DNA of 64,000 bases from MGBC114844 sp910585855 (GCA_965646165.1 CBFFYP010000006.1:1-64000), one strand, 5' to 3'. Positions 8,564-17,212 are shown, counted from the first letter of the stretch. Numbers and translations: made by a program. Notes: generated by a model not told the origin, from the sequence alone.

Positions 8564-9744
8564 GCAGACAAAAAAGTAATTTTGTTATTTTAGGATTTGT
8601 ATTGTCGGTTAGTTTGATTGCAGCTTCTGTTTCTGTTTTATTGGTTTCTTATTATTGTGGTCAAATACAGTTTAACTTGTTAAATAAAATCTGTGAAAAA
8701 GCAGCAGTACAGAAACCGGAAACAATAAAAATAATTTCTGCTGTATTAAAGGAATATACAAGTGGAGTGATGGAAACAAGGGTAGAAAAAGATATTTTAT
8801 CTGCGTTGGGATATCGTATCTCTGATTTTTCTAATTTCGTTTATAAACAAAATACTTTATTTGTAATAGTAGGATTTTTGACAGGTTTTTTTATCTTTGT
8901 TTTTACTTTTTCTTATCGAAATAAAATGGAGATGAAACGGATTCAGGCTTTAGCAGATTATTTAGAACAAGTAAATACCGGAAAGGCAGTTATTCTTTCT
9001 GTTTCGAAAGAAGATGAATTTTCTAAATTAGAAGATGAAATATATAAAACAGTAACCTTTCTCTATCAGACAAAAGATGCGGCAGTGCAGACAAAGAATG
9101 ATTTTGCAGAAAATTTGGTTAATATTGCGCATCAGATAAAAACGCCGATTACGGCTATTTCACTATCGGTTCAGATGATGAAGCAAGATATGGCTAATCA
9201 TTATTTAGAAAAGGTGGAAAAACAACTTTTACGGCTTACTCATCTAGAAGAAGCCTTGCTTGTATTATCCCGGATTGACGCTGGGACACTGCTTTTGCGA
9301 AAAGAGGAAATCGATGTTTTTACTGTACTCGTTTTGGCAGCCGATAATTTACAGGAGTTATTTGTAAATTCCGGTACTTCGATTGATATACCGGAATTAG
9401 GGGAAATGATGATTGCCGCTGATTTAGATTGGACAATGGAAGCGGTTATCAATCTGATGAAAAACTGTATGGAACATAATCGTGGCGGAACAATCCATTG
9501 TTCCTATGTACAAAATTCTTTTTATACAGAAATTCTTATTTGGGATAATGGCTCAGGATTTCAAAAAGAAGATATTCCGCATCTCTTTGAACGTTTCTAT
9601 CGAGGACAAAATGCAAAAGAGGGCGGGATAGGAATTGGACTGGCTTTATCAAAAGAGATTATTGAACGTCAAAACGGAACAATACAGGCAAAAAATTTAT
9701 TGAATGGCGGTGCTTGCTTTGAAATTCGGTTTTATAGTCACTGA
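8560..9744 (+). CDS. Sensor histidine kinase
   Basis: 394 residues. Two transmembrane helices (about 8-30 and 102-124) flank a ~70-residue extracytoplasmic segment. The dimerisation/phospho-acceptor helix is ENLVNIAHQIKTPITAIS (His near residue 193). The ATPase domain shows the N box (NLMKNCMEHN), G1 (WDNGSGF), F box (FERFYRG) and G2 (GIGIGLALSKEI). No HAMP motif is clear. It is coupled to the frameshifted regulator upstream and 60 bases before an ABC ATPase. With the downstream permease remnant this resembles antimicrobial-peptide/bacitracin-type sensing systems (VncRS/BceRS-like); the ligand is not determinable. Confidence 0.9.
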   Translation: MSRQKSNFVILGFVLSVSLIAASVSVLLVSYYCGQIQFNLLNKICEKAAVQKPETIKIISAVLKEYTSGVMETRVEKDILSALGYRISDFSNFVYKQNTLFVIVGFLTGFFIFVFTFSYRNKMEMKRIQALADYLEQVNTGKAVILSVSKEDEFSKLEDEIYKTVTFLYQTKDAAVQTKNDFAENLVNIAHQIKTPITAISLSVQMMKQDMANHYLEKVEKQLLRLTHLEEALLVLSRIDAGTLLLRKEEIDVFTVLVLAADNLQELFVNSGTSIDIPELGEMMIAADLDWTMEAVINLMKNCMEHNRGGTIHCSYVQNSFYTEILIWDNGSGFQKEDIPHLFERFYRGQNAKEGGIGIGLALSKEIIERQNGTIQAKNLLNGGACFEIRFYSH

Positions 9745-9745
9745 G

Positions 9746-9768
9746 TTGTAACTTTTATCTGCTATAAT
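9746..9768 (+). promoter_or_regulatory. Extended -10 promoter of the ABC transporter genes
   Basis: TTGT, then TTTATCTGC, TATAAT at 9763-9768, almost identical to 7302-7324. It lies just after the kinase stop, so the ABC genes may have their own promoter. Confidence 0.5.
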
Positions 9769-9804
9769 AAAAATAAAACAAACAGCAGGAAAGGAAACAA
9801 CAAA

Positions 9805-10485
9805 ATGGAGATTTTAAAGTGTGAAAAAGTCAGGAAAGTATATGGTTCTGGCAGCAATCAGGTAGTGGCACTTCACGAAATTGATTTATCAGTAAAGAAA
9901 GGAGAATTTGCAGCAATTATCGGAGCGTCTGGTTCGGGAAAGTCTACGCTGCTGCACATTCTTGGCAGTGTAGATAAACCTACAAGCGGAAGAGTGATGA
10001 TAGACGGAATCGATCTTTCTGAGTTGAACCAGACACAGGCTGCGATTTTTCGACGCAGAAAGGTAGGATTGATCTATCAGTTTTACAATTTAATTCCAAC
10101 TCTGACTATACAGAAAAATATTCTTATGCCTCTTATATTAGATAAAAAAAAGCCGAATAAAGAGTATTTTGAGAAAATAGTTCATTCTCTTGGTATTTCT
10201 GAAAAACTTTCTGCTCTGCCAAACCAATTATCCGGCGGTCAGCAGCAGAGGGCTGCGATTGCCCGTTCGCTGATTTACCATCCGGCACTTCTTTTGGCAG
10301 ATGAGCCGACCGGAAATTTGGATCAAAAAAATTCAAAGGAAATTATTGATATGTTGAAACTTTCTAATCGAAATCTGGAACAGACGATTTTACTAATTAC
10401 TCATGATGAAAAAGTTGCTTTAGAAGCCAAGCGAATTATTACTATTGAAGACGGGCGTATTATTCGTGATGAGCAGAGGAGGTAA
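9805..10485 (+). CDS. ABC transporter ATP-binding protein (MacB/LolD-like)
   Basis: 226 residues with a full nucleotide-binding domain: Walker A GASGSGKST (about 38-46), Q-loop IYQFYNLIPTLT, signature LSGGQQQRAA, Walker B LLLADEPTGNLD and H-loop ITHDEKV. The family partners FtsX/MacB-type permeases in export or in resistance to peptide antibiotics. The partner gene starts six bases after the stop but is broken, so this ATPase may have no working membrane subunit unless another is supplied in trans. Confidence 0.92.
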   Translation: MEILKCEKVRKVYGSGSNQVVALHEIDLSVKKGEFAAIIGASGSGKSTLLHILGSVDKPTSGRVMIDGIDLSELNQTQAAIFRRRKVGLIYQFYNLIPTLTIQKNILMPLILDKKKPNKEYFEKIVHSLGISEKLSALPNQLSGGQQQRAAIARSLIYHPALLLADEPTGNLDQKNSKEIIDMLKLSNRNLEQTILLITHDEKVALEAKRIITIEDGRIIRDEQRR

Positions 10486-10490
10486 TTGTT

Positions 10491-11121
10491 ATGTGGAAAG
10501 ATTATTTATCAAGCTATATAAAAAATAATCATTCTTCTAGATTTGCCATTCAAGTTTCGGCATTTATTTCTGCTTTACTTTTATCATTATTATGCGGACT
10601 GTTTTATAATATATGGAAGTATGAGGTTGAGAGAATTGAACAAAAAGAAGGCAGTTGACAAAGTCGAATTATCGGAGAATTTGACAAAGAAGAAATAACA
10701 TTTATAAAAAATTTTAAAAGTTATATTTGGAGGTTTTTGTATTTTGCTTGCGATTATTGGAATTGGCAGTGTATTTTCTAATACTTTAGGATTTGTGCAT
10801 CAAAGGAAAAGAGAATTGGCAAGGTATATGTCTATCGGACTCACACCAAAAGAAATTAGAAAAATGTTTTGTATTGAGGTATTGATGATAGCGGGTCGTC
10901 CGATTTTAATTACCCTTCCGCTGGCAGCAGCTTTGGTGTGGTATATGTTAAAAATAAGTTATGTTGAAATAAAAGAATTTTTGGCAGAAGCACCGCTGAT
11001 ATCGATTGCGGTTTTTATGCTGGCTGTTTTAGGGACAGTGGCATCTGCTTATTATTTTGCTTGGAGAAAGATGCGAAATATTAATTTAACGGAAATTTTG
11101 CGGGATGATACTATGATGTAA
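10491..11121 (+). pseudogene. FtsX-type ABC permease, degenerate
   Basis: The ATG at 10491 begins MWKDYLSSYIKNNHSSRFAIQ plus the first transmembrane helix, then hits TGA at 10656 where relatives would continue (reading on gives QSRIIGEFDKEEITFIKNF). After about 80 more bases the frame changes. The C-terminal part of an FtsX domain follows, in a different frame, from 10744 to 11121 (LLAIIGIGSVFSNTLGFVHQRKRELARYMSIGLTPKEIRKMF ... EILRDDTMM) with three helices. Full-length members of this type have several hundred more residues, so a large central part is deleted as well as the nonsense change. Confidence 0.88.
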
Positions 11122-11150
11122 AAAGAAGAAATAGGGGACTTTCGCTTACT

Positions 11151-11480
11151 GGACGCAAGAGGCGGTTTGCTCGTTTCCTTTGCCTGCTCCGCTCCAAACG
11201 GTAAGAAAGTCTACGGCTTCTGATTTAGGTTCATCGAACCGGACGAACCGGAGCGCAATTCGCCCGTATGACAGGCGAAATGTGGTTGGTGTAAGGGAGG
11301 ATTTTATCAGCCGCAAGACAGCCTCTTTTTTATATATACGGGCTAAACACGCTCCTTTTTTTTCATACCCTGCATAGAAGCAGGATATGAAAAAAATTCT
11401 AGGTGCTTCTGCAGAAGCCCAAGACTTTCTAACCGTTCTCCGAAGTCGCAGGCAAAGGAAACGAGCAAACCGCCTCTTGC
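11151..11480 (+). repeat. Family A hairpin element, copy A1
   Basis: 330 bp. Terminus GGACGC, then a 33-base arm (11155-11187, GCAAGAGGCGGTTTGCTCGT...) perfectly complementary to 11448-11480. Inside are the conserved nested helices of the family: AAGAAAGTCT/AGACTTTCT, GGCTTCTG/CAGAAGCC, GGAGCG..CGCTCC, CGCCCGTAT/ATACGGGC and the hairpin CATACCCTGC/GCAGGATATG. It lies 29 bases after the permease remnant and forms a convergent pair with A2. Confidence 0.9.
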
Positions 11481-11526
11481 TGTTGGTTGAATAGCGGCAG
11501 AAATCATGTCTTTTTTTGTTTCGGAG

Positions 11527-11710
11527 TCAAGAAACAGCCTTGTGGTAGATGAAATCTTTTGGTATGTCAGTCCCGTTTTGGGTGCAATATGGGCGAATTG
11601 CGCCCCGGTCTGTCCGGTTGGATGAATGGAAATGCAGAAGTCTTAGAACTTCTTGCTTTTTGGAAACCGGAACAGCAGGCTGTCCATTATTTTCAAATCT
11701 GGCGTCCTCC
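11527..11710 (-). repeat. Family A hairpin element, copy A2 (truncated)
   Basis: Reverse-oriented partner of A1. It keeps the 5' half: GGCGTCC terminus at 11701-11707, GAACTTCTTGC helix strand, and GGGCGAATTGCGCCCCGG. It also keeps the flank motif TCAAGAAACAGCC at the other end. The 3' arm and the CCTGCAT hairpin are deleted. It is the only one of eight copies that cannot fold fully. Confidence 0.8.
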
Positions 11711-11784
11711 CCTTCATCTTTCCTAATAATATCAATCTATTATTAAATTTCAAAACACTTATTAAAAATCTTAACTCAAATTGA

Positions 11785-11813
11785 TTGACAAGGAAAATGC
11801 TTCATGCTAGACT
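11785..11813 (+). promoter_or_regulatory. Promoter of the SMI1/KNR4 gene
   Basis: TTGACA (11785-11790), 17 bases, TAGACT (11808-11813), 50 bases before the GTG start. Confidence 0.55.
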
Positions 11814-11862
11814 AAAAATTATTCATGGATAAAATAATAAATAAAATCGGGAGGTGTAAAAA

Positions 11863-12636
11863 GTGGCTCTTCGATATGGCTTAACGATTCATGAACTAAT
11901 GGATTTTTTCAGTGAGGAACATAAAGGTTTTACGGAGCAGGAAATACAGAAAGCAGAGCAGACAATAGGTGTTTCTTTACCTGTTATCTATAAAGATTTT
12001 TTGCTAAAATATGGAAAAGATGATATCAATGGAGGACAGAATCGGATTTTATCGCCTAATAGAATTTTTACGTCCTATTTTGCAATACAGGAACTTTTAG
12101 ATACTGCATTACATCAGGATTTTGAAAAAGCTATACAGAAAGGAACACAGCAGGAAGAGTATGCAGAGAATCCGTATTTTGCTCTATGGCAGCTTCCAAA
12201 AGAGCAGTGGAATACCATTACGCAGAATTATGTACTGATATGGTGTGAAAATCAAGGGATATGGTATGCGGGTTATTGGTTTCAGGATTTGTTAGAAGGA
12301 AAAGAGAATCCGCCGATTTATATGGGAATGGATGACGATATTATTGAATTTAAGAAGACTGCAGATAATTTAGAGCAGTTTCTTACAGCGATGACATTAG
12401 ATGCAGCTTATTTTTATATAGATGAGTTTACAAATCAAAGAGATATTGCTGCTATACTTTCCTATGCAAATATCGATTTAGAGCAGTTAAAGGCTTCCGG
12501 GGAAATAGGAATATGTTTAGATACTGCAGACGGAATTCTTTATTATTTGATACAAAATACTTCTCAGGAGTTTTTAATAGAAAATACTTTTCAAAAATTG
12601 CTGTGTCTGCGAAAAAAAGATATGGATGAAGAATGA
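11863..12636 (+). CDS. SMI1/KNR4 (SUKH) family protein
   Basis: 257 residues. The N-terminal half matches the SUKH fold: FTEQEIQKAEQTIGVSLPVIYKDFLLKYGKDDING, then a tryptophan-rich central part (NYVLIWCENQGIWYAGYW). SUKH proteins often serve as immunity proteins to polymorphic toxins, although many are stand-alone. The start is GTG at 11863 behind GGGAGGTG. No toxin gene is adjacent. The hisS gene starts 37 bases later, so the two are probably co-transcribed. Confidence 0.75.
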   Translation: MALRYGLTIHELMDFFSEEHKGFTEQEIQKAEQTIGVSLPVIYKDFLLKYGKDDINGGQNRILSPNRIFTSYFAIQELLDTALHQDFEKAIQKGTQQEEYAENPYFALWQLPKEQWNTITQNYVLIWCENQGIWYAGYWFQDLLEGKENPPIYMGMDDDIIEFKKTADNLEQFLTAMTLDAAYFYIDEFTNQRDIAAILSYANIDLEQLKASGEIGICLDTADGILYYLIQNTSQEFLIENTFQKLLCLRKKDMDEE

Positions 12637-12672
12637 GATTAAAAAATAATGATGATAATAAGGAGAAATGAA

Positions 12673-13935
12673 ATGGGACTGATAAAAAAACCTGTTACGG
12701 GTATGAAAGATATTTTACCTTCCGAAATGGAAGTTCGTGAATATGTGATTCGTGTGATTAAAGAAACATATAAAAAGTTTGGATTTCAAACAATAGAAAC
12801 CCCTAGTGTGGAACATATTGAAAATTTAAACAGTAAGCAGGGCGGAGAAAATGAAAAGTTAATTTTTAAGATTTTAAAACGAGGGGAAAAATTAAATTTA
12901 GAGCAGGCAGAGAGTGAAACAGATTTAATAGACAGTGGGCTTCGCTATGATTTAACCGTTCCATTGGTTCGTTATTATTCGAATAACAGCAGTAAGCTTT
13001 CTACACCATTTAAGGCACTGCAGATTGGAAGTGTATGGCGGGCAGATAATCCGCAAAAGGGACGCTATCGGCAGTTTTATCAGTGTGATATTGATATTTT
13101 AGGAGAGGCTTCAAATCTGGCAGAAATAGAACTGATTCTTGCTACTACTGCTACACTTGGCAAGTTAGGATTTTCTGGTTTTGAAATTCGTATCAATGAC
13201 AGACGAATTTTAAAAGCAATGGCGTCATACAGTGGATTTGAAGAAAGCTGTTATGACAGAGTATTTATTATATTAGATAAGCTGGATAAGATAAAACTAG
13301 AGGGAGTGGAAGCAGAACTTTTGGAAAGTGGTTTTTCAAAGGAAAGTGTAGAAAAATATCTGACACTGCTTCGAGGACTAGAACATGCAGAAAATCCATT
13401 AGAATTTTTAACAGAAACATTAGGAACGGAATTAGAAGATTCTGTAACAGAACACTTAAAAGAGATTATAGATAGTGTCAGCCAGACCAAAACAGCCGAT
13501 TTTAAAATGATATGGGATGTTTCTTTGGTAAGAGGGATGTCCTATTATACCGGAACAATCTTTGAAATTGCTATACCACAGTTTCATGCAAGCTGCGGCG
13601 GCGGCGGACGTTATGATAAGATGATAGGACAGTTTACTGGAACAGATTTGCCTGCCTGCGGTTTTTCAATCGGTTTTGAACGAATTATTATGCTTTTGAT
13701 GGAACAGGGATTTCAGGTTCCACAAACAGAGAAGAAAGTTACTTTTTTAATCGAAAAAGGGATTGCGGGAGAGGAACTTTGCAAGATTATTACAGATGCA
13801 CAAAAAGAGCGGGAGAGCGGAGCTCAGGTAAGTTTGATGCGGATGAATAAAAATAAAAAATTTCAAATAGAACAGCTTGAAAAAGAAGGATATACGGAAT
13901 TTAAAAAGTTTTTTAAGGATTCTTTTAAATTATAA
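12673..13935 (+). CDS. hisS: Histidyl-tRNA synthetase
   Basis: 420-residue class II synthetase that charges tRNA-His. Visible elements are the KPVTGMKDILPSEM N-terminus, motif 2 (GSVWRADNPQKGRYRQFYQCDIDILGE, about residues 108-134), the histidine-specific loop LVRGMSYYTGTIFEI, motif 3 (ACGFSIGFERIIML) and a C-terminal anticodon-binding domain that is shorter than in typical HisS. The start is the ATG at 12673 behind AAGGAG at 12660-12665; an ATG at 12649 is upstream of that site. The motifs fit HisS better than the HisZ regulatory paralogue, because the catalytic loop is intact. aspS follows 59 bases later, the usual hisS-aspS order in Firmicutes. Confidence 0.92.
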   Translation: MGLIKKPVTGMKDILPSEMEVREYVIRVIKETYKKFGFQTIETPSVEHIENLNSKQGGENEKLIFKILKRGEKLNLEQAESETDLIDSGLRYDLTVPLVRYYSNNSSKLSTPFKALQIGSVWRADNPQKGRYRQFYQCDIDILGEASNLAEIELILATTATLGKLGFSGFEIRINDRRILKAMASYSGFEESCYDRVFIILDKLDKIKLEGVEAELLESGFSKESVEKYLTLLRGLEHAENPLEFLTETLGTELEDSVTEHLKEIIDSVSQTKTADFKMIWDVSLVRGMSYYTGTIFEIAIPQFHASCGGGGRYDKMIGQFTGTDLPACGFSIGFERIIMLLMEQGFQVPQTEKKVTFLIEKGIAGEELCKIITDAQKERESGAQVSLMRMNKNKKFQIEQLEKEGYTEFKKFFKDSFKL

Positions 13936-13994
13936 ATTTTTATAGATTCAATGAAACGTGGAGAATAGAAAAAAGAAAAAAGTGAGGAAGAAAA

Positions 13995-15779
13995 ATGGCA
14001 GAGTCAATGAAAGGACTAAAAAGAACGCATCGCTGTACTGAAGTAACCAGCCAAAATATTGGAGAAACGGTTACTGTAATGGGATGGGTGCAGAAGAGAA
14101 GAAATTTAGGAAGTTTAATTTTTGTAGATTTAAGAGATCGTTCGGGATTACTGCAGATTGTATTTGATACAGATTCGGTAGGAGAAGAGGGATTTGCGAA
14201 AGCAGGAACACTTCGCAGTGAATTTGTAATTGCAGTAGTGGGAAGAGTAGAAGCACGCTCTGGTGCAGTCAATCCAACTATGCTGACAGGAGAATTAGAA
14301 GTACGGGCACTGGAAATAAGAATTTTATCAGAATCGCTGACGCCTCCTTTTCCGATTGAGGAACATTCACAGACCAAAGATGAAGTACGTTTAAAGTACC
14401 GTTATTTGGATTTAAGAAGACCTGACTTACAGAGAAATTTGATGATGAGAAGTAAAATTGCTACTTTAACAAGAGCATTTTTAGCACAAGAGGGTTTTTT
14501 AGAAATTGAAACACCGACACTTTGTAAAAGTACACCAGAAGGGGCAAGGGATTATCTTGTTCCTAGCCGAATCCATCCGGGGAGTTTTTATGCTTTGCCG
14601 CAGTCTCCGCAGATATTTAAACAACTTTTGATGTGTTCAGGATATGACCGTTATTTTCAGTTGGCAAGGTGCTATCGGGATGAAGATTTGCGTGCAGACA
14701 GACAGCCGGAATTTACACAGATTGATATGGAACTGTCATTTGTGGATATCGATGATGTCATTGAGGTAAATGAACGGTTATTAGCAACGTTATTTCAGGA
14801 AGTGTTACAGATAAAAGTAGAACTGCCGTTTCAGCGGATGAGCTGGCAGGAGGCAATGGATCGCTTTGGTTCGGATAAGCCGGATATTCGTTTTGGAATG
14901 GAACTAAAAAATATTTCCGATTTAGTTGAAAACTGCGGATTTGGTGTATTTACCGGAGCGTTAAAAGAGGGCGGATCGGTTCGTGGAATAAATGTAAGCG
15001 GTCAGGCAGGGATGCCTCGAAAGAAAATAGATGCACTGGTAGATTTTGCAAAAGGAATAGGAGCAAAAGGACTTGCTTATCTTGTAATTGACGAAAACGG
15101 AAATTATAAATCTTCTTTTGCAAAATTTATGACAGAAGAAGAATTAAAAAATATTGTAGAACGGTTAGAAGGAAAACCGGGAGATTTACTGCTTTTTGCT
15201 GCAGATAAAAATAGTCTTGTTTATACTGTATTAGGTGCGCTTCGGTTAGAACTGGCAAAGCAGCAGGGACTTTTAAAGAATGATGAATATAAATTTTTAT
15301 GGATTACGGATTTTCCGCTTTTTGAGTTTTCAGAAGAAGAAAACCGTTATGTGGCAATGCATCATCCATTTACAATGCCTGTAGAAGAAGATTTGCCTCT
15401 TTTAGATACCGATCCCGGAAAAGTGCGGGCAAAAGCATATGATATTACATTAAATGGGGTAGAAATCGGAGGAGGAAGCGTCCGAATTTATCAAAGCGAT
15501 GTACAGGAAAAAATGTTTGAAGTACTTGGTTTTACAAAAGAATCTGCGTATGAACGATTTGGATTTTTGCTGCAGGCATTTCAGTATGGAGTGCCGCCTC
15601 ATGCAGGACTTGCTTATGGGTTAGATCGTTTGGTTATGCTGATGGCAAAAGAATACAATATTCGAGATGTTATTGCCTTTCCGAAAGTAAAGGATGCTTC
15701 TTGTTTAATGAGTGGTGCACCTGATATAGTAGAAGAAAAACAGTTGGAGGAGTTGTCGATTGCTGTAAAATTAAAATAA
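13995..15779 (+). CDS. aspS: Aspartyl-tRNA synthetase
   Basis: 594 residues, full bacterial length. An N-terminal OB-fold anticodon domain (about 1-110: VTVMGWVQKRRNLGSLIFVDLRDRSGLLQIVF) is followed by the class II core: motif 1 around EIETPTLCKSTPEGARDYLVPSR, motif 2 CYRDEDLRADRQPEFTQIDME, the bacterial GAD insertion (about 290-420) and motif 3 GLAYGLDRLVMLM. The ATG follows GAGGAAG. It is co-directional with hisS. A family B hairpin element begins 17 bases after the stop and probably terminates the operon. Confidence 0.97.
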   Translation: MAESMKGLKRTHRCTEVTSQNIGETVTVMGWVQKRRNLGSLIFVDLRDRSGLLQIVFDTDSVGEEGFAKAGTLRSEFVIAVVGRVEARSGAVNPTMLTGELEVRALEIRILSESLTPPFPIEEHSQTKDEVRLKYRYLDLRRPDLQRNLMMRSKIATLTRAFLAQEGFLEIETPTLCKSTPEGARDYLVPSRIHPGSFYALPQSPQIFKQLLMCSGYDRYFQLARCYRDEDLRADRQPEFTQIDMELSFVDIDDVIEVNERLLATLFQEVLQIKVELPFQRMSWQEAMDRFGSDKPDIRFGMELKNISDLVENCGFGVFTGALKEGGSVRGINVSGQAGMPRKKIDALVDFAKGIGAKGLAYLVIDENGNYKSSFAKFMTEEELKNIVERLEGKPGDLLLFAADKNSLVYTVLGALRLELAKQQGLLKNDEYKFLWITDFPLFEFSEEENRYVAMHHPFTMPVEEDLPLLDTDPGKVRAKAYDITLNGVEIGGGSVRIYQSDVQEKMFEVLGFTKESAYERFGFLLQAFQYGVPPHAGLAYGLDRLVMLMAKEYNIRDVIAFPKVKDASCLMSGAPDIVEEKQLEELSIAVKLK

Positions 15780-15796
15780 AGATTTTCGCAGGGGGA

Positions 15797-15953
15797 GGAC
15801 GCCCAAATCCGAAACAAGGTCTGCACCGGGCTCGCTTGCGCTTAGCATTTCCTATTTTCATAGCGGACACATAAGACGCTAAAATACAGCAACACAGCGT
15901 CTAAATGCCGACGGGAAATGATGACCCTCTGCAGACCTTGTTTCGGATTTGGG
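15797..15953 (+). repeat. Family B hairpin element, copy B3
   Basis: GGACGC terminus, then arms 15802-15825 (CCCAAATCCGAAACAAGG...) and 15930-15953, perfectly complementary over 24 bp. The core contains GCTTGCGCTTAGCATTTCC, an inner hairpin AAGACGCT..AGCGTCT, and GCCGACGGGAAATGATGACC. CATTTCC and GGGAAATG can pair. The 3' flank GCTGTGTACTGCCAGC matches B1 and B4. Confidence 0.9.
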
Positions 15954-16066
15954 CTGTGTACTGCCAGCAAAGAGCAGAGCGTAAAAATTTACTGTAAATT
16001 TTTATGAAATATTTTATAAGAAGATATAGATAAATTATCAAATCACAATTGGGAGGCTATTATAAT

Positions 16067-16501
16067 ATGAGAAACGCTGACATTGAGAGAGAAATGTATT
16101 GCCAAGCTGTAGCATTGATAGAAAAGCGCTATCCTATTGGATGGGGTGGAGCTGGAGTAATACATACGGCGAACGGACATTATTTTACAAGTGTCAGTAT
16201 TGATACAGCGAACGCTTCGGCTATTTTATGTATTGAAACAGGGGCAATATTAGAAGCTCATAAATATAATGAAAAGGTTACACATTGTATGTGTTTGGTT
16301 CGAGAAGATGAAAAAGCTCCTTATAAAGTTCTTTCCCCCTGTGGAATATGCCAAGAGCGGTTAAGATTCTGGGGAGAGGATGTGCAGGTAGCAGTTACTA
16401 CAAATGATGATGTTCTGCAATTTGTCACATTAGGTGAATTGCAGCCATACCACTGGACAAAAGCATATCCCGCCCATATATTGGAACATTTTGAGGAATA
16501 A
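16067..16501 (+). CDS. Cytidine deaminase-family protein
   Basis: 144 residues of the zinc-dependent cytidine deaminase fold. The zinc/proton-shuttle motif appears as CIETGAILEA (in place of CAER..) and the second zinc motif as PCGICQERL. The Cys at the first site and the Glu two residues on are present. The start is the ATG at 16067, ten bases after GGGAGG; an in-frame TTG at 16049 precedes that site. Related proteins include blasticidin-S deaminase-like enzymes, so cytidine may not be the substrate. It stands alone between a B element and a convergent DUF1294 gene. Confidence 0.8.
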   Translation: MRNADIEREMYCQAVALIEKRYPIGWGGAGVIHTANGHYFTSVSIDTANASAILCIETGAILEAHKYNEKVTHCMCLVREDEKAPYKVLSPCGICQERLRFWGEDVQVAVTTNDDVLQFVTLGELQPYHWTKAYPAHILEHFEE

Positions 16502-16514
16502 TTTAAAAACTTCC

Positions 16515-16793
16515 CTATATTTTATTTAACCAGAGAAAAAAGAGGATCTGCAAAAGAAACAGAAGAGGAATACCATATTTAAAATACCAATGTCTGGTTT
16601 TATGATGAAAGAAATACATTCCCAACATAGAACCAAGGCTGCCTCCTAATAGAGCAGATAAAAACAGTCTTTTTTCTGAAATACGCCATTTATGACGGAT
16701 CGCTCTTTGCTTATCAATTCTCATTAAAAGAAAAGCAAAAAAATTTATGCACAATAAATATACAACTATAAATTTTATAAGTGGAATTTTCAT
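16515..16793 (-). CDS. DUF1294 membrane protein
   Basis: 92 residues with three hydrophobic helices: one N-terminal, one around SALLGGSLGSMLGMYFF, one C-terminal. The family signature is DKQRAIRHKWRISEKRLFLSALLGGSLGSMLGMYFFHHKTRHWYFKYGIP. The start is the ATG at 16793 behind AAAGGATGG; an ATG at 16814 overlaps that site. It is convergent with the deaminase gene, with 13 bases between stops. Function unknown. Confidence 0.85.
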   Translation of the reverse strand: MKIPLIKFIVVYLLCINFFAFLLMRIDKQRAIRHKWRISEKRLFLSALLGGSLGSMLGMYFFHHKTRHWYFKYGIPLLFLLQILFFLWLNKI

Positions 16794-16879
16794 AAATAAA
16801 ATCCATCCTTTCATTATTGGTTAAGTACTTCTCTTATCTGTTTAATTTCAGCGTCCTTGTTCCCTTCTAACCTCCACTT

Positions 16880-16975
16880 CTAAAGTGGTGGGATGAATTG
16901 CGTTTCTTTTGTTATTAATTGTTGTAAAATTTTTGGATGTACACTAGTCGTATAATCATTTCCAAATGAAATCAT
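16880..16975 (-). pseudogene. N-terminal fragment of a threonine aldolase-like gene
   Basis: An ATG at 16975 with AAGGAGAAG upstream encodes MISFGNDYTTSVHPKILQQL and eleven further residues before a stop. This resembles the start of threonine aldolase/beta-eliminating lyases (xxFxxDYxxGAHPxILxxL), which are about 340 residues long. Only 31 residues remain. Just downstream, 16843-16859 on the minus strand reads AAGGACGCTGAAATT, resembling a family B 5' end, so element insertion may have caused the truncation. Confidence 0.5.
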
Positions 16976-17108
16976 ATGATCTTCTCCTTATTGAAGTATA
17001 ATCAGCTAAGTATAACATGATTTTTAAAAAATGAGAATAGAAAAAAATAAGAATCTAAAAAATTTTTTGGTGATTCAAGAAAAATAGCAATAACTTTGGG
17101 AATAGCCC

Positions 17109-17137
17109 TTGAATATTGAAAAATATAATGCTATACT
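17109..17137 (+). promoter_or_regulatory. Promoter of pyrE
   Basis: TTGAAT (17109-17114), 17 bases, TATACT (17132-17137), about 75 bases before the pyrE ATG. A small hairpin CTACTAAATCTTAGTAG lies in the leader before the ribosome binding site. Confidence 0.55.
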
Positions 17138-17212
17138 ACAAATTAGTATGTTTATCCATAAAAATATTAGGAAAGGAAAAACTACTAAATCTTAGTAGAG
17201 GAAAGTGAACAT

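Noticed and set aside
11180..11377. Recurrent reading frame in family A copies (SNRTNR-AIRP-- ... DVR-DF, and the reverse APVRTVGC..)
   Set aside because: The same frames recur because the elements are repeated. Conservation follows base pairing, frames open and close between copies, and there is no consistent start or ribosome site.
12649..12672. Upstream ATG of hisS
   Set aside because: The AAGGAG site lies inside this extension, so the ATG at 12673 is the natural start.
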